Shown one piece after another: positions 40,825 through 49,322 of a stretch of DNA of 64,000 nt. The stretch is from the NCBI GenBank assembly GCA_028284705.1, contig JANQRE010000004.1, forward strand, positions 310,001 to 374,000. Direction: 5' to 3'. Made by a program: the position numbers and the translations under genes. The notes under the pieces were generated by a model. The model ran no database searches. It saw only the letters and a list, made by a program, of their open reading frames with translations, and had not been told where the DNA came from. Origin of the DNA: Paracoccaceae bacterium. Its GTDB lineage: Bacteria > Pseudomonadota > Alphaproteobacteria > Rhodobacterales > Rhodobacteraceae. Position 1 is the stretch's first letter. The number at the start of each line of letters is the position of its first letter.

Positions 40825-41661
40825 ATGAGCGAAACTGAGCGTGCCGTCGCGGAGCATTATGCCACCGGCGAATTGCTTAACCGGGTTTTTTCCGCCCTCG
40901 AAGCGACGGGGATCGACCCGACGAAAGCGACTGCTGCGGACCTTAAAGCCGGTGACGAGTTTCACACGGGCGGCATTGAGGCGTCAGACCATTTCTTCAG
41001 CCATCTGACCATCACGCCTGACATGCGGGTGCTCGATGTGGGCTCCGGGATCGGAGGAACCTCCCGCCTGATTGCCGACCGCTTCGGCGCACGAGTGACC
41101 GGCATCGATCTGACCCCTGAATTCGTCGAGACCGCGCAAGCTCTCACAGAGCGGGTGGGTCTCGCTGATCTGGCAAGTTTCAAGGTTGGTTCTGCGCTGG
41201 ATATGCCAGTAGACTCAGGGGCTTATGATATGGCCGTCATGATGCATGTCGGTATGAATATCGAGGATAAATCTGCGCTCATGCAGGAAGTTGCCCGATG
41301 TCTCAAACCCGGCGGCATCTTCGCTGTTTTCGATGTCATGAAGGGAACCAACCCCGACCCGCTTGAATTCCCGCTGCCTTGGTCCACCGTGCCGGAGACC
41401 TCGTTTCTGGACCGCCCGGAGGTCTATGAGGAAGCCGCCAAGGCGGCTGGCTTTCAGAAGATACTTGAACATGATCGCACGGAGTTCGCCGCCGCCTTTT
41501 TTAAGAAAGCCTTCGCCGCGATTGAAGAGCACGGACCATCGCCGCTCGGCATTCACCTGATGATGGGTGATACGGCGCCCATCAAATTCCAGAACTATGT
41601 TGCCAATCTCCACGCTGCGCGCCTCGCGCCGGTTGAGATGGTGTTTCAGAAGGACACGTGA
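40825..41661 (+). CDS. Class I SAM-dependent methyltransferase
   Basis: A 278-residue methyltransferase. Motif I is VLDVGSGIGGTSRLIADRFG, and GIDLTPEFVETAQAL and MMHVGMNIEDKSALMQEVARCLKPGGIFAVFD follow, as in sarcosine/dimethylglycine- or ubiquinone-type methyltransferases. GGAG six bases upstream supports this ATG over a TTG four codons earlier. The gene is 3 bases from preA and inside the pre operon. Its role in pyrimidine metabolism is unknown; methylation of a pyrimidine or protection against a by-product are guesses. Confidence 0.87.
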   Translation: MSETERAVAEHYATGELLNRVFSALEATGIDPTKATAADLKAGDEFHTGGIEASDHFFSHLTITPDMRVLDVGSGIGGTSRLIADRFGARVTGIDLTPEFVETAQALTERVGLADLASFKVGSALDMPVDSGAYDMAVMMHVGMNIEDKSALMQEVARCLKPGGIFAVFDVMKGTNPDPLEFPLPWSTVPETSFLDRPEVYEEAAKAAGFQKILEHDRTEFAAAFFKKAFAAIEEHGPSPLGIHLMMGDTAPIKFQNYVANLHAARLAPVEMVFQKDT

Positions 41662-41664
41662 CCC

Positions 41665-42969
41665 ATGGCTGATCTTTCGACTGATTTTCTGGGCATCGAA
41701 AGCCCCAACCCGTTCTGGCTCGCCTCCGCGCCGCCGACCGACAAGGAATACAACGTGCGCCGGGCCTTTGACGCGGGCTGGGGCGGTGTTGTCTGGAAGA
41801 CGCTTGGCGCTGAAGGGCCGCCGGTCGTCAACGTAAATGGCCCGCGCTACGGAGCGATCTACGGTGCGGATCGACGGCTTCTTGGCCTCAACAATATCGA
41901 GCTGATCACTGATCGCCCTTTGCAGGTCAATCTCGACGAGATGGCGCGGGTCAAGAAGGATTTCCCCGACCGTGCGTTGATCGCCTCGATCATGGTGCCG
42001 TGCGAGGAAGCCGCCTGGCGGGAAATCCTGCCGCGGGTTGAGGATACCGGTGCCGATGGGATCGAGCTGAACTTTGGGTGTCCACATGGGATGAGCGAAC
42101 GTGGCATGGGTTCTGCCGTGGGGCAAGTGCCGGAATATATCCAGATGGTCACGGAATGGTGCAAGGAATACGGGAAGTTACCGGTCATTGTTAAACTAAC
42201 CCCCAACATCACCGATATCCGTTACCCCGCCCGGGCCGCCAATGCCGGTGGGGCCGATGCAGTGTCTTTGATCAACACGATTTCCTCGATCACGAGCGTC
42301 AATCTCGACACGTTCAGCCCCGAGCCCTCGATCGACGGCAAAGGCTCCCATGGTGGCTATTGCGGGCCTGCGGTGAAACCGATTGCGCTCAACATGGTGG
42401 CCGAGATCGCCCGCGACCCCGAGACCAAAGGCCTGCCGATCTCGGGCATCGGTGGGATTAACACCTGGCGCGATGCCGCCGAATATATCGCGCTGGGTTG
42501 CGGCACGGTACAGGTCTGCACCGCGGCGATGACCTATGGCTTCAAGATCATCGACGAGATGACCGCGGGGCTCGCGCGCTGGATGGACGAGGCGGGGCAT
42601 GAGACGCTCGCCGATTTCCAGGGCCGCGCGGTGCCCAATGTCACCGACTGGCAATATCTCAACCTCAATTACATCGCCAAGGCGCGCATCGATCAGGCGG
42701 CCTGCATCAAATGTGGGCGCTGTTATGCGGCCTGCGAGGACACGTCACATCAGGCGATCTCGATGTCCTCGGATCGCGTCTTCGAGGTGATCGACGAAGA
42801 ATGCGTCGCCTGCAATCTCTGCGTCGATGTCTGCCCGGTGGAGGACTGCATCACGATGGTGGAACTGCAGCCCGGCGAGGTCGATCCGCGCACCGGCAAG
42901 ACGGTGAAGAAGGAATACGCCAACTGGACGACCCACCCCAACAATCCCGGGGCGCAGGCGGCGGAGTAG
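41665..42969 (+). CDS. preA: Dihydropyrimidine dehydrogenase, PreA subunit
   Basis: A 434-residue dihydroorotate-dehydrogenase-like FMN barrel with C-terminal ferredoxin domain. DLSTDFLGIESPNPFWLASA begins the barrel, GIELNFGCPHGMSERGMGSA is the substrate loop with the catalytic Cys, and two 4Fe-4S clusters are bound by CIKCGRCYAAC (from residue 347) and CVACNLCVDVCPVEDC. It holds the pyrimidine-reducing site and takes electrons from PreT. It ends the operon. Confidence 0.95.
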   Translation: MADLSTDFLGIESPNPFWLASAPPTDKEYNVRRAFDAGWGGVVWKTLGAEGPPVVNVNGPRYGAIYGADRRLLGLNNIELITDRPLQVNLDEMARVKKDFPDRALIASIMVPCEEAAWREILPRVEDTGADGIELNFGCPHGMSERGMGSAVGQVPEYIQMVTEWCKEYGKLPVIVKLTPNITDIRYPARAANAGGADAVSLINTISSITSVNLDTFSPEPSIDGKGSHGGYCGPAVKPIALNMVAEIARDPETKGLPISGIGGINTWRDAAEYIALGCGTVQVCTAAMTYGFKIIDEMTAGLARWMDEAGHETLADFQGRAVPNVTDWQYLNLNYIAKARIDQAACIKCGRCYAACEDTSHQAISMSSDRVFEVIDEECVACNLCVDVCPVEDCITMVELQPGEVDPRTGKTVKKEYANWTTHPNNPGAQAAE

Positions 42970-43156
42970 GTCCAGAACGCTCTGTTCCGGCACGGCAATA
43001 CCCCACGCAGGGCCAAAAACCCTGACAAAACCATCCCTCTCCCTACCGCCCTTTACCCTGAGGCGATTCGGATAAGGGAAGGTTTACGGGGGTGATTTGG
43101 CGGGGGAGATCAGAGGTCGGGTGGGTTTCCAGGACTTCGGAGAAGCGATGTGCTGA

Positions 43157-43615
43157 TCAAGCGTCAGCAGGCGGGGCGATGCCCTTGTTTCTAAGCTCCT
43201 CCAGGGCGGCGTCCGATTTGCGCAAGCCCGCCATTCCAAGTTTATCGAGCGCGGAGCGGGCTTTCAGGAACTGGATATCCGCATAGGGCACGATCTCGAC
43301 CCGATTGCCCCAGGGGTCGAGAAAATCGAACCGTTTTTCGGAGACGAATTCGACCCCATCGGCCTCCATCCGGGCGCGCAAACCGTCGCGATTGTCGACC
43401 ACGAGGCCAAAATGCCGGACATTGTCGCGATGCGGCGCGTCAACCTTGGAGAAGGCCAGAAACTGGTCGCCCATATCGATGAACGCGGCAGTATCGCTTT
43501 GACTTCTCAGGGAAAAATCGAAATATCGCCCATAGAATTCCAGCGCTGCCGCGATGTCCCCCACTTCCAGGGCCACATGGTTGATGCCAACCAGTTTCGA
43601 GTTTTTCTGGGACAT
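43157..43615 (-). CDS. VOC-family (glyoxalase-like) protein
   Basis: A 152-residue vicinal-oxygen-chelate protein: GINHVALEVGDIAAALEFYGRYF contains the first metal His, VRHFGLVVDNRDGLRARM the second, and DPWGNRVEIVPYADIQF the terminal Glu. It could be a glyoxalase-type lyase or dioxygenase. It is minus-strand and 64 bases from the membrane protein gene. The 187-base gap to preA holds only a weak five-base stem near 43005 and no evident promoter. Confidence 0.82.
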   Translation of the reverse strand: MSQKNSKLVGINHVALEVGDIAAALEFYGRYFDFSLRSQSDTAAFIDMGDQFLAFSKVDAPHRDNVRHFGLVVDNRDGLRARMEADGVEFVSEKRFDFLDPWGNRVEIVPYADIQFLKARSALDKLGMAGLRKSDAALEELRNKGIAPPADA

Positions 43616-43679
43616 GGGGTTGCCTCCGATGCGGTTCTTAGGATCAGGCCCTAGACATAGGGTGTCGACGGCAAGGCGC

Positions 43680-44627
43680 CTAGATCGCCCAGGGCAAAAA
43701 CACGAAGGGGTGGCTCAGCCAGACGAACCAGCTGTGGTTGAGGAACTGGCCGACAAAGATCAGCACCGCCACGCCGACCCAGAGGCTCAAGAGCACCACC
43801 ATGCGGATCGCGCGGGAAAACCGCCAGGGTGTGCTGGTGCGCTTCGGCGGCTCTTTTCCTTTCAGCAGTGTGCCCTGCCAGAGCTCCGCGTCCCGTCCCC
43901 AGGCGGCGCGCTGCACGGCGCGGGCGAAGATCACCGCGGACCAGCGGCGCAGGATCACGAGCGCCAGGAAAATATACGCCCCGGTGATCAGTTTGAAGAG
44001 GAGTTTCAGGTTTGCCACCTGCTCGGCGCTCATCTCCGACAGCGTCGGGATGATCCCCTCGCCGAAGACCGGCAATCCGCGCGACGCAAAGAGCGGCAGT
44101 GAGAAGATCAGCAGCGTCGCGGTCCAGAAAACGTAGGCCCAGCCGGTATGGGCGAGGGCGGAGCGCACCTTGGCGATCTCGAACATCGAAAACGCCCGGT
44201 CGGTGACCGATTGATGCACTAGGGCCAGCGGCAAATGCACCATGATCGCGGCAAAGATCGCGATGCCGAGAAGGCCGGTGATGGGGCCGACAAAGGCCTG
44301 CTCGTAGCCCTTGTTGAACGAGTTCTCCCAGCCGGCCCACCAGGCCACCAGCCAGAACACGGCGAACGGGAAGGTGGCGACAAAGAGGCTCAGGCTCGCG
44401 CCGATGCCGCGGCGCAACAATGTCCAGATGCCCCCGAAGGCGCGCCAAAGCTTGCCGCCCTTGGTGGCGGGGCCGGTGAACCAGCGCGGGCGGGGAACGG
44501 GGATGTTCGCGACCCGATGGGCGTGGTGGCGCATATGGCCCATGAACCAACCGAGCAGCAGGATCGCGGTCGGGGCCGATAGGGTGAAAAGCGTGCCGAG
44601 AAGCAGGGAGATCAGGGCGCGGATCAT
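43680..44627 (-). CDS. Polytopic membrane protein, unknown family
   Basis: A 315-residue protein with about six hydrophobic segments: ALISLLLGTLFTLSAPTAIL at the start, LFVATFPFAVFWLVAWWAG, LLGIAIFAAIMVHLPLALV, WTATLLIFSLPLF, IFLALVIL and VVLLSLWVGVAVLIFVG. Loops are Arg-rich on the cytoplasmic side. I do not recognise the family. It lies six bases downstream of the phosphatase-fold gene and is almost certainly co-transcribed with it, so it may anchor or assist that TAT-exported protein. Confidence 0.75.
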   Translation of the reverse strand: MIRALISLLLGTLFTLSAPTAILLLGWFMGHMRHHAHRVANIPVPRPRWFTGPATKGGKLWRAFGGIWTLLRRGIGASLSLFVATFPFAVFWLVAWWAGWENSFNKGYEQAFVGPITGLLGIAIFAAIMVHLPLALVHQSVTDRAFSMFEIAKVRSALAHTGWAYVFWTATLLIFSLPLFASRGLPVFGEGIIPTLSEMSAEQVANLKLLFKLITGAYIFLALVILRRWSAVIFARAVQRAAWGRDAELWQGTLLKGKEPPKRTSTPWRFSRAIRMVVLLSLWVGVAVLIFVGQFLNHSWFVWLSHPFVFLPWAI

Positions 44628-44633
44628 CGTGGC

Positions 44634-45788
44634 CTAGGCGCCGAGGCCCGAGAGCACATCCCCCTCGGCCCGCGCCGCCTTCATCCCCATGATCGCGGCG
44701 ATTGTCGGCGCAATGGCGGTCTGATCGACGGCTCGGTCCATCACGCGACCACGTGCGATGCCGGGCCCCATGACCAGCGCGAAAATCTCACGGGCGGAGC
44801 GGGTGTTGAAATGGTGCTGGAAGGGGAGATCGATGAGCCCGTTGGCGTCGCGTCCGCAATCGGGGACCACGACAAAGACCGTGTTGCCGGCGTAAAATTC
44901 GTCGGTATCGGTGAAGCGCACGAGCCGCTCCAGACCCTCATCGATCACCGCGATGGCCCGGGTATAGTGGCTGGCATTGCCCCAATGCACATAATCCGGA
45001 TCCTGATAGTTGATCATCAACAGGCGGGGCCTCAACTCGGCCATGGCGCGCAGGGACAAAGCGGTCAGCAGCCGGTCGCCGCGCGGGTTTTTGAAGCCTG
45101 TGTCGCCGTAATCGCGCCGCCAGCCCTCCCAGAACCGGGTCACCGGCGCGGATTGTTCGGGCTGAATGGCGCGCCGGTCGGCGTTCAGAAGCTCCTGATA
45201 GGCCTGCTCGGCCTGAAGGCGTGCCTGCTCGTCGAGGCCGCCTTCCTCCAGAATCCGGGCGAATTTGTAGAGCTTGAAACGATGCAGGCTCAGCATCTCG
45301 GAGCGGTAATCGATGCCGTAATGGCCATGCACGCCATAGGTGAAAAACTCCTCCTGCTGGCGGTCCTCACCATTGATCAGAAGCGCCTGATGCGAGGGCA
45401 CATCAAAGGCCTCGCGGAAATATTCGAACAGTGTCGGCTCGGTGGGCTCGAGCCGGTCATCGAGAAATTTCGAACCGGCATCGCGGTAACCTTCGTAGCG
45501 GCCGGTCAGGATGTTCAGCGTGCCTTCAGCGTGGCTGGTATTGCCGCCCTCCATCTGGTCAATTACGACACCCGGGATGAGCACACCGCGTGGTGCCATC
45601 CTGTGCAGGAAGTAAGGCGCGTAACTCTCTGATGCATCGATGGTTTCGCGCCGGCGCACGCCGCCACCGAAGCGCACGACGATGACATTCGGGCCGCGAT
45701 ATTGTGCCTGGGCCAAGGCGGAGTTTGGTAGCGCGGCGGTCGCGGCGGCGCTGGCCAGGCCGAAGTTGAATGCGCGGCGCGAAACCAT
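44634..45788 (-). CDS. TAT-exported alkaline-phosphatase-superfamily protein
   Basis: A 384-residue protein with a twin-arginine signal (SRRAFNFGLASAAATAALP, cleavage after ALA) and a sulfatase/phosphatase-like fold: PNVIVVRFGGGVRRRETID at the start, ILTGRYEGYRD, LMINYQDPDYVHWGNASHY, FVVVPDCGRDANGL and QTAIAPTIAAIMG. The expected metal-binding acidic residue of the first strand is replaced (VIVVRFGGG where sulfatases have IVLDD). HHFNTRSAREIFALVMGPG resembles the typical C-terminal metal region. GGAGG five bases upstream fixes the ATG. The substrate is unknown. Confidence 0.75.
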   Translation of the reverse strand: MVSRRAFNFGLASAAATAALPNSALAQAQYRGPNVIVVRFGGGVRRRETIDASESYAPYFLHRMAPRGVLIPGVVIDQMEGGNTSHAEGTLNILTGRYEGYRDAGSKFLDDRLEPTEPTLFEYFREAFDVPSHQALLINGEDRQQEEFFTYGVHGHYGIDYRSEMLSLHRFKLYKFARILEEGGLDEQARLQAEQAYQELLNADRRAIQPEQSAPVTRFWEGWRRDYGDTGFKNPRGDRLLTALSLRAMAELRPRLLMINYQDPDYVHWGNASHYTRAIAVIDEGLERLVRFTDTDEFYAGNTVFVVVPDCGRDANGLIDLPFQHHFNTRSAREIFALVMGPGIARGRVMDRAVDQTAIAPTIAAIMGMKAARAEGDVLSGLGA

Positions 45789-45805
45789 CAAACCCTCCTA
45801 AATGT

Positions 45806-45846
45806 ACAAAATGTAGCAAAATTTTTCTGGCGAAGTTGCATTTTGT
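45806..45846. promoter_or_regulatory. Inverted repeat ACAAAATG ... CATTTTGT
   Basis: Eight-base arms ACAAAATG (45806-45813) and CATTTTGT (45839-45846) are separated by 25 AT-rich bases. It fills the gap between rutR and the phosphatase-fold gene, and may hold the promoter and operator of the latter. Confidence 0.4.
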
Positions 45847-46454
45847 TACCTTTTCAAAAGGCGCGTGTAGAGGTGATCAAGAAACTCCTGTGCGTGATCG
45901 AAAGGTCCCTCATCCCCTAAAACGGCCTCAACTTGCACTTCGAAATCGGCGTAGTGCTGGGTGAGCGACCAGATCGAAAAGAGCAGGTGCTGAGGATGCA
46001 CATCTGCGATCAGCCCCCTGTCGGCCCAGGATTTGATCACTTGGGATTTCGCATCCACGAGATCCTTCAACTCTCCCTTCAAAGCATCGAGAATGCGTGG
46101 TGCGCCTTGCAGGATCTCATTGGCAAAGAGACGGCTTTCCCGGGGGTAAGCCCGCGACATCTCGAGCTTGCGCTGCATGTAACCGAGGATTTCCTGCGTC
46201 GGATCGCCTTCCGGGTCGATTGCCCGCAAGGGGTCCAGCCAGGTGTCGAGTAGGCCGTCCAGAAGTTCTTTGTGCACCGCCTCTTTCGACGGGAAATAGT
46301 AGAGCAGATTGGGCTTCGAGAGCCCCGCCTGTGCGGCGATCTGATCCAGCGTGGAGCCGCGAAACCCGTAGGTTGAGAAGACCTCCAACGCGGCCTCAAG
46401 GATCAGCTCTTTGTTCTTTCTTTGAATGCGCGTCTCGGCGCGGGCTTGCGTCAT
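45846..46454 (-). CDS. rutR: TetR-family regulator RutR
   Basis: A 202-residue TetR-type regulator. HTH: STYGFRGSTLDQIAAQAGLS then KPNLLYYFPSKEAVHKELL. The ligand domain closely follows E. coli RutR: PRESRLFANEILQGAPRIL, LKDLVDAKSQVIKSW and SLTQHYADFEVQVEAV. RutR senses uracil and thymine and represses pyrimidine catabolism by binding TTGACCA-N2-TGGTCAA. It diverges from the amidohydrolase gene, with a matching site at 46554, and another before preT. An ATG or preceding TTG could be the start. Confidence 0.93.
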   Translation of the reverse strand: MTQARAETRIQRKNKELILEAALEVFSTYGFRGSTLDQIAAQAGLSKPNLLYYFPSKEAVHKELLDGLLDTWLDPLRAIDPEGDPTQEILGYMQRKLEMSRAYPRESRLFANEILQGAPRILDALKGELKDLVDAKSQVIKSWADRGLIADVHPQHLLFSIWSLTQHYADFEVQVEAVLGDEGPFDHAQEFLDHLYTRLLKR

Positions 46455-46521
46455 CAATACTCATTCCGACCAATTTCCATTCACTTGTCCCCAGATTGTG
46501 CCCTGGATCAAGGGGGAATCC

Positions 46522-46549
46522 TTGACAGCTTTCTTCCCCTTGATAGCGT
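46522..46549 (+). promoter_or_regulatory. Candidate promoter of pyrimidine operon
   Basis: TTGACA (46522-46527) with TAGCGT (46544-46549) at 16-base spacing. The RutR-like site begins five bases downstream of this -10, covering the likely transcription start, which fits repression. Confidence 0.5.
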
Positions 46550-46553
46550 AGCT

Positions 46554-46569
46554 TTGACCAAGCGGTAAA
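46554..46569. promoter_or_regulatory. RutR operator TTGACCA-AG-CGGTAAA
   Basis: The left arm TTGACCA is identical to the RutR consensus; the right arm CGGTAAA agrees at five of seven positions with TGGTCAA. It lies 14 bases upstream of the amidohydrolase ATG, in the gap between rutR and that gene. Confidence 0.7.
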
Positions 46570-46583
46570 AAATGGAGCGCGCC

Positions 46584-47834
46584 ATGTCGGCACCGGGCGA
46601 GAACCTGAAAATCAATGGCGAGCGCTTGTGGGACAGCCTGATGGAAATGGCGAAAATCGGCCCCGGCATCGCGGGCGGCAACAACCGCCAGACCGTGACG
46701 GACGAGGATGGCGAGGGCCGCGCATTGTTTCAGAAATGGTGCGAGGCGGCGGGCTGTTCGATGGGGCTCGACCAGATGGGCAACATGTTTGCCCGCCGCG
46801 AGGGCTCCGACCCCGACGCGCTGCCGGTCTATGTGGGTTCACATCTCGATACGCAACCCACCGGTGGCAAATATGACGGCGTGTTGGGTGTGCTTGGCGG
46901 GTTGGAAATCATTCGCTCTCTCAATGACTTAAGCATTCAGACGAAACACCCCATTGTCGTGACAAACTGGACCAACGAGGAGGGCACGCGCTTTGCTCCG
47001 GCCATGCTGTCTTCGGGGGTTTTTGCGGGTATTCACACGCAGGATTGGGCTTACGACCGGGAGGATGCGGAGGGCAAAAAGTTCGGCGACGAGTTGCAGC
47101 GCATCGGTTGGTGCGGCGACGAGGAGGTTGGCGCGCGCAAGATGCACGCTTTCTTTGAGTTGCATATCGAGCAAGGGCCGATCCTGGAGGCCGAGGGCAA
47201 GGATATCGGTGTGGTCACCCATGGGCAGGGGCTCAGCTGGACCGAAGTGACGGTGACCGGCAAGGAGAGCCATACCGGCTCGACCCCGATGCCGATGCGC
47301 AAGAATGCGGGCCTCGCCATGGCGCGGATTCTGGAGAAGGTGGAGGAGATTGCGCTTTCGCACGCACCCCATGCCGTTGGCGCGGCGGGTCATATCGATG
47401 TGCATCCGAACTCGCGCAATGTGATCCCGGGTAAGGCCATCTTCACGGTGGATTTCCGTTCGCCGGACTTGGCCGTAATCGAGGATATGGAAGCCCGCCT
47501 GCGCACCGAGGCGCAGGCCATCGTCGACGCGATGGGGCTGTCTGTCGCGTTCGAAAAGGTCGGCGGCTTCGATCCGGTCGCATTTGATGAAAATTGTGTC
47601 CAGGCCGTGAGGAATGCTGCGGAACGCCTTGGATATTCACATCAAAACCTGATTTCAGGGGCGGGGCATGATGCCTGCTGGATCAACCGCGTGGCCCCCA
47701 CGGCGATGGTGATGTGCCCCTGTGTCGATGGGTTGAGCCATAATGAGGCCGAAGAGATCAGCCCGGACTGGGCCGCCGCTGGGGCGAATGTGCTGTTCCA
47801 TGCGGTGGTCGAGACGGCGGAGATCGTGAGCTGA
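46584..47834 (+). CDS. Zn-dependent amidohydrolase (beta-ureidopropionase/N-carbamoylase)
   Basis: A 416-residue M20-type amidase of the HyuC/AmaB group: NRQTVTDEDGEGRALFQKW, VGSHLDTQPTGGKYDG (metal His and Asp), WTNEEGTRFAPAMLSSGVF (metal Glu), FFELHIEQGPILEAEG and ISGAGHDACWINRVAPTAMV. It hydrolyses N-carbamoyl-beta-alanine to beta-alanine, CO2 and ammonia, the third step of reductive pyrimidine degradation. GGAG six bases upstream supports this ATG over one four codons earlier. It is directly under the RutR-like site. Confidence 0.92.
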   Translation: MSAPGENLKINGERLWDSLMEMAKIGPGIAGGNNRQTVTDEDGEGRALFQKWCEAAGCSMGLDQMGNMFARREGSDPDALPVYVGSHLDTQPTGGKYDGVLGVLGGLEIIRSLNDLSIQTKHPIVVTNWTNEEGTRFAPAMLSSGVFAGIHTQDWAYDREDAEGKKFGDELQRIGWCGDEEVGARKMHAFFELHIEQGPILEAEGKDIGVVTHGQGLSWTEVTVTGKESHTGSTPMPMRKNAGLAMARILEKVEEIALSHAPHAVGAAGHIDVHPNSRNVIPGKAIFTVDFRSPDLAVIEDMEARLRTEAQAIVDAMGLSVAFEKVGGFDPVAFDENCVQAVRNAAERLGYSHQNLISGAGHDACWINRVAPTAMVMCPCVDGLSHNEAEEISPDWAAAGANVLFHAVVETAEIVS

Positions 47835-48580
47835 TGTATCTCACGCTGCCTTTCGCGCTCTTTGTGCTCGGTGGCGAGGCGCCTGCCTATTGGGATTGGC
47901 AATTGACGGAGCCCTATGATTTCTCCGTGCGCGTCGAAAAACTGGTGCTCGATGCCGATGCGCCCAGCTCAAGCGATCTGGCGAAACTGCGCGAGCGGGG
48001 CGTTGAACCGATCTGCTATATCAGCGTCGGCACCTGGGAAGAGTATCGCAGCGATGCAGGCGATTTCCCGGACGCTGTACTGGGCAACCCGCTGCCTGAC
48101 TGGCCCGGCGAGCGCTATGTCGATGTCCGTGCGCCCGCGCTCGTGGCGATCATGAAGGCTCGGCTTGATGCCTGCGCTGCGAAAGGATTTCAAGGGGTTG
48201 AGGCGGACAATATCGACGCTTTTGAGAATAACAGTGGCTTCGGTTTGACGCGCGAAGATAGCCTTACCTACATCCGCGACCTCGCTGCTCATGCCAAACG
48301 CCTAGGCCTCAGCTTCGGGCAGAAGAACGCGACCAGCCTGGCCGCTGATCTGGCTGAGGAGTTGGATTTCCTCATGGTTGAGAGCTGTTTTGAATATCAC
48401 TTCTGCGATGAGGTTGCGCCTTATCTGAAGCTCGACAAAGATGTTCTGGCAATCGAATATGAGGATGCAGGGCTCGACTGGACCGCGATCCGTGCGGAAG
48501 CCAAGGCGCGGGGGCTGCATCTGCTTTTGAAACAACGGGAGGTCTCGGCAGGTGGCAAAGCCTGCACGGGAGCGACCTGA
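47834..48580 (+). CDS. GH114-like endo-alpha-1,4-polygalactosaminidase-family protein
   Basis: A 248-residue glycoside hydrolase 114-like barrel: YWDWQLTEPYDFSVRVEKLVL, CYISVGTWEEYRSDAGDFP, GFQGVEADNIDAFENNSGFG (conserved acidic residues) and SFGQKNATSL. MYLTLPFALFVLGGEAPA at the start may be a short signal peptide. Such proteins can cleave galactosaminogalactan-type polymers. The gene overlaps the amidohydrolase stop by one base (TGATG) and so is part of the pyrimidine operon, where its role is unexplained. Confidence 0.82.
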   Translation: MYLTLPFALFVLGGEAPAYWDWQLTEPYDFSVRVEKLVLDADAPSSSDLAKLRERGVEPICYISVGTWEEYRSDAGDFPDAVLGNPLPDWPGERYVDVRAPALVAIMKARLDACAAKGFQGVEADNIDAFENNSGFGLTREDSLTYIRDLAAHAKRLGLSFGQKNATSLAADLAEELDFLMVESCFEYHFCDEVAPYLKLDKDVLAIEYEDAGLDWTAIRAEAKARGLHLLLKQREVSAGGKACTGAT

Positions 48581-48596
48581 CAGGTTAGGACCCAAA

Positions 48597-49304
48597 ATGG
48601 GATTTCACAAAATTCGCGCAGGCGCCGCGCTTCTGGTGTCAAGCCTGCTTCTGGCGGCTTGCGCTGATCCGACGGCGGGCATCGAAATTCGTCCCGGGAG
48701 CACGACCTCGGCGACCAATCTCGATGCATTGCGCCCGCCCTCCGGAGTGACCTACCGCTATGCGCTGGAGACCAAGGATGTGCCGATCCCGGTGACGCTG
48801 ACCCTGCGCTCGCAGCGGCGATCCGCGAAGGTGTACGACTATATCGGCACCATGGCGATTGCGCTGCCGCCCTCGGACAACAATGAGGAGATCGGCAATC
48901 TTGTGGCCGAGAGCTTCGGTGTGAAGGAAGTGAAGTTCCGCGGCAATAATCTGGTCTTTCCGGTGAGTCTGCGGACGGATAACCGGTTCCGCTCGCTGTC
49001 GTCCAAGCTGTTGTTGAACAAGGGAAAATACGTTCCGCATGATTGTCTGGCCGTGCTCGGCACCTGCAAATACACCTCGCTGAATGAGCAAGGGAAGTCG
49101 ATCAAACTGGTGTCCGAGACGACCGAAAGCGGCGGCATCTGGCGCAGCGATACGCGCCCCGACCCGGCGGCAGGTCCACAACCGGATGGCGAGGGGCGGC
49201 TGCGCGCGGTCTATTCACTCGACCGCAACGGGGTGCTGATCGACATGATCCTGGCGCGGATCGGCGGTGGGCCCCAGGACACGGTTGTGTTCCGGCGTAA
49301 ATGA
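48597..49304 (+). CDS. Putative lipoprotein, unknown family
   Basis: A 235-residue protein with a lipoprotein signal peptide (GAALLVSSLLLAACADP, lipobox LAAC with Cys21). The mature part is rich in beta-type segments (GVTYRYALETKDVPIPVTLT, NLVFPVSLRTDNRF) and has paired Cys (HDCLAVLGTCKYTS) that may form a disulfide. I do not recognise it. It lies between the GH114 and dihydropyrimidinase genes, 16 bases after the first. AGGA seven bases upstream supports the ATG. Confidence 0.7.
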   Translation: MGFHKIRAGAALLVSSLLLAACADPTAGIEIRPGSTTSATNLDALRPPSGVTYRYALETKDVPIPVTLTLRSQRRSAKVYDYIGTMAIALPPSDNNEEIGNLVAESFGVKEVKFRGNNLVFPVSLRTDNRFRSLSSKLLLNKGKYVPHDCLAVLGTCKYTSLNEQGKSIKLVSETTESGGIWRSDTRPDPAAGPQPDGEGRLRAVYSLDRNGVLIDMILARIGGGPQDTVVFRRK

Positions 49305-49322
49305 TCTGAAAGGAGGAGTTAC

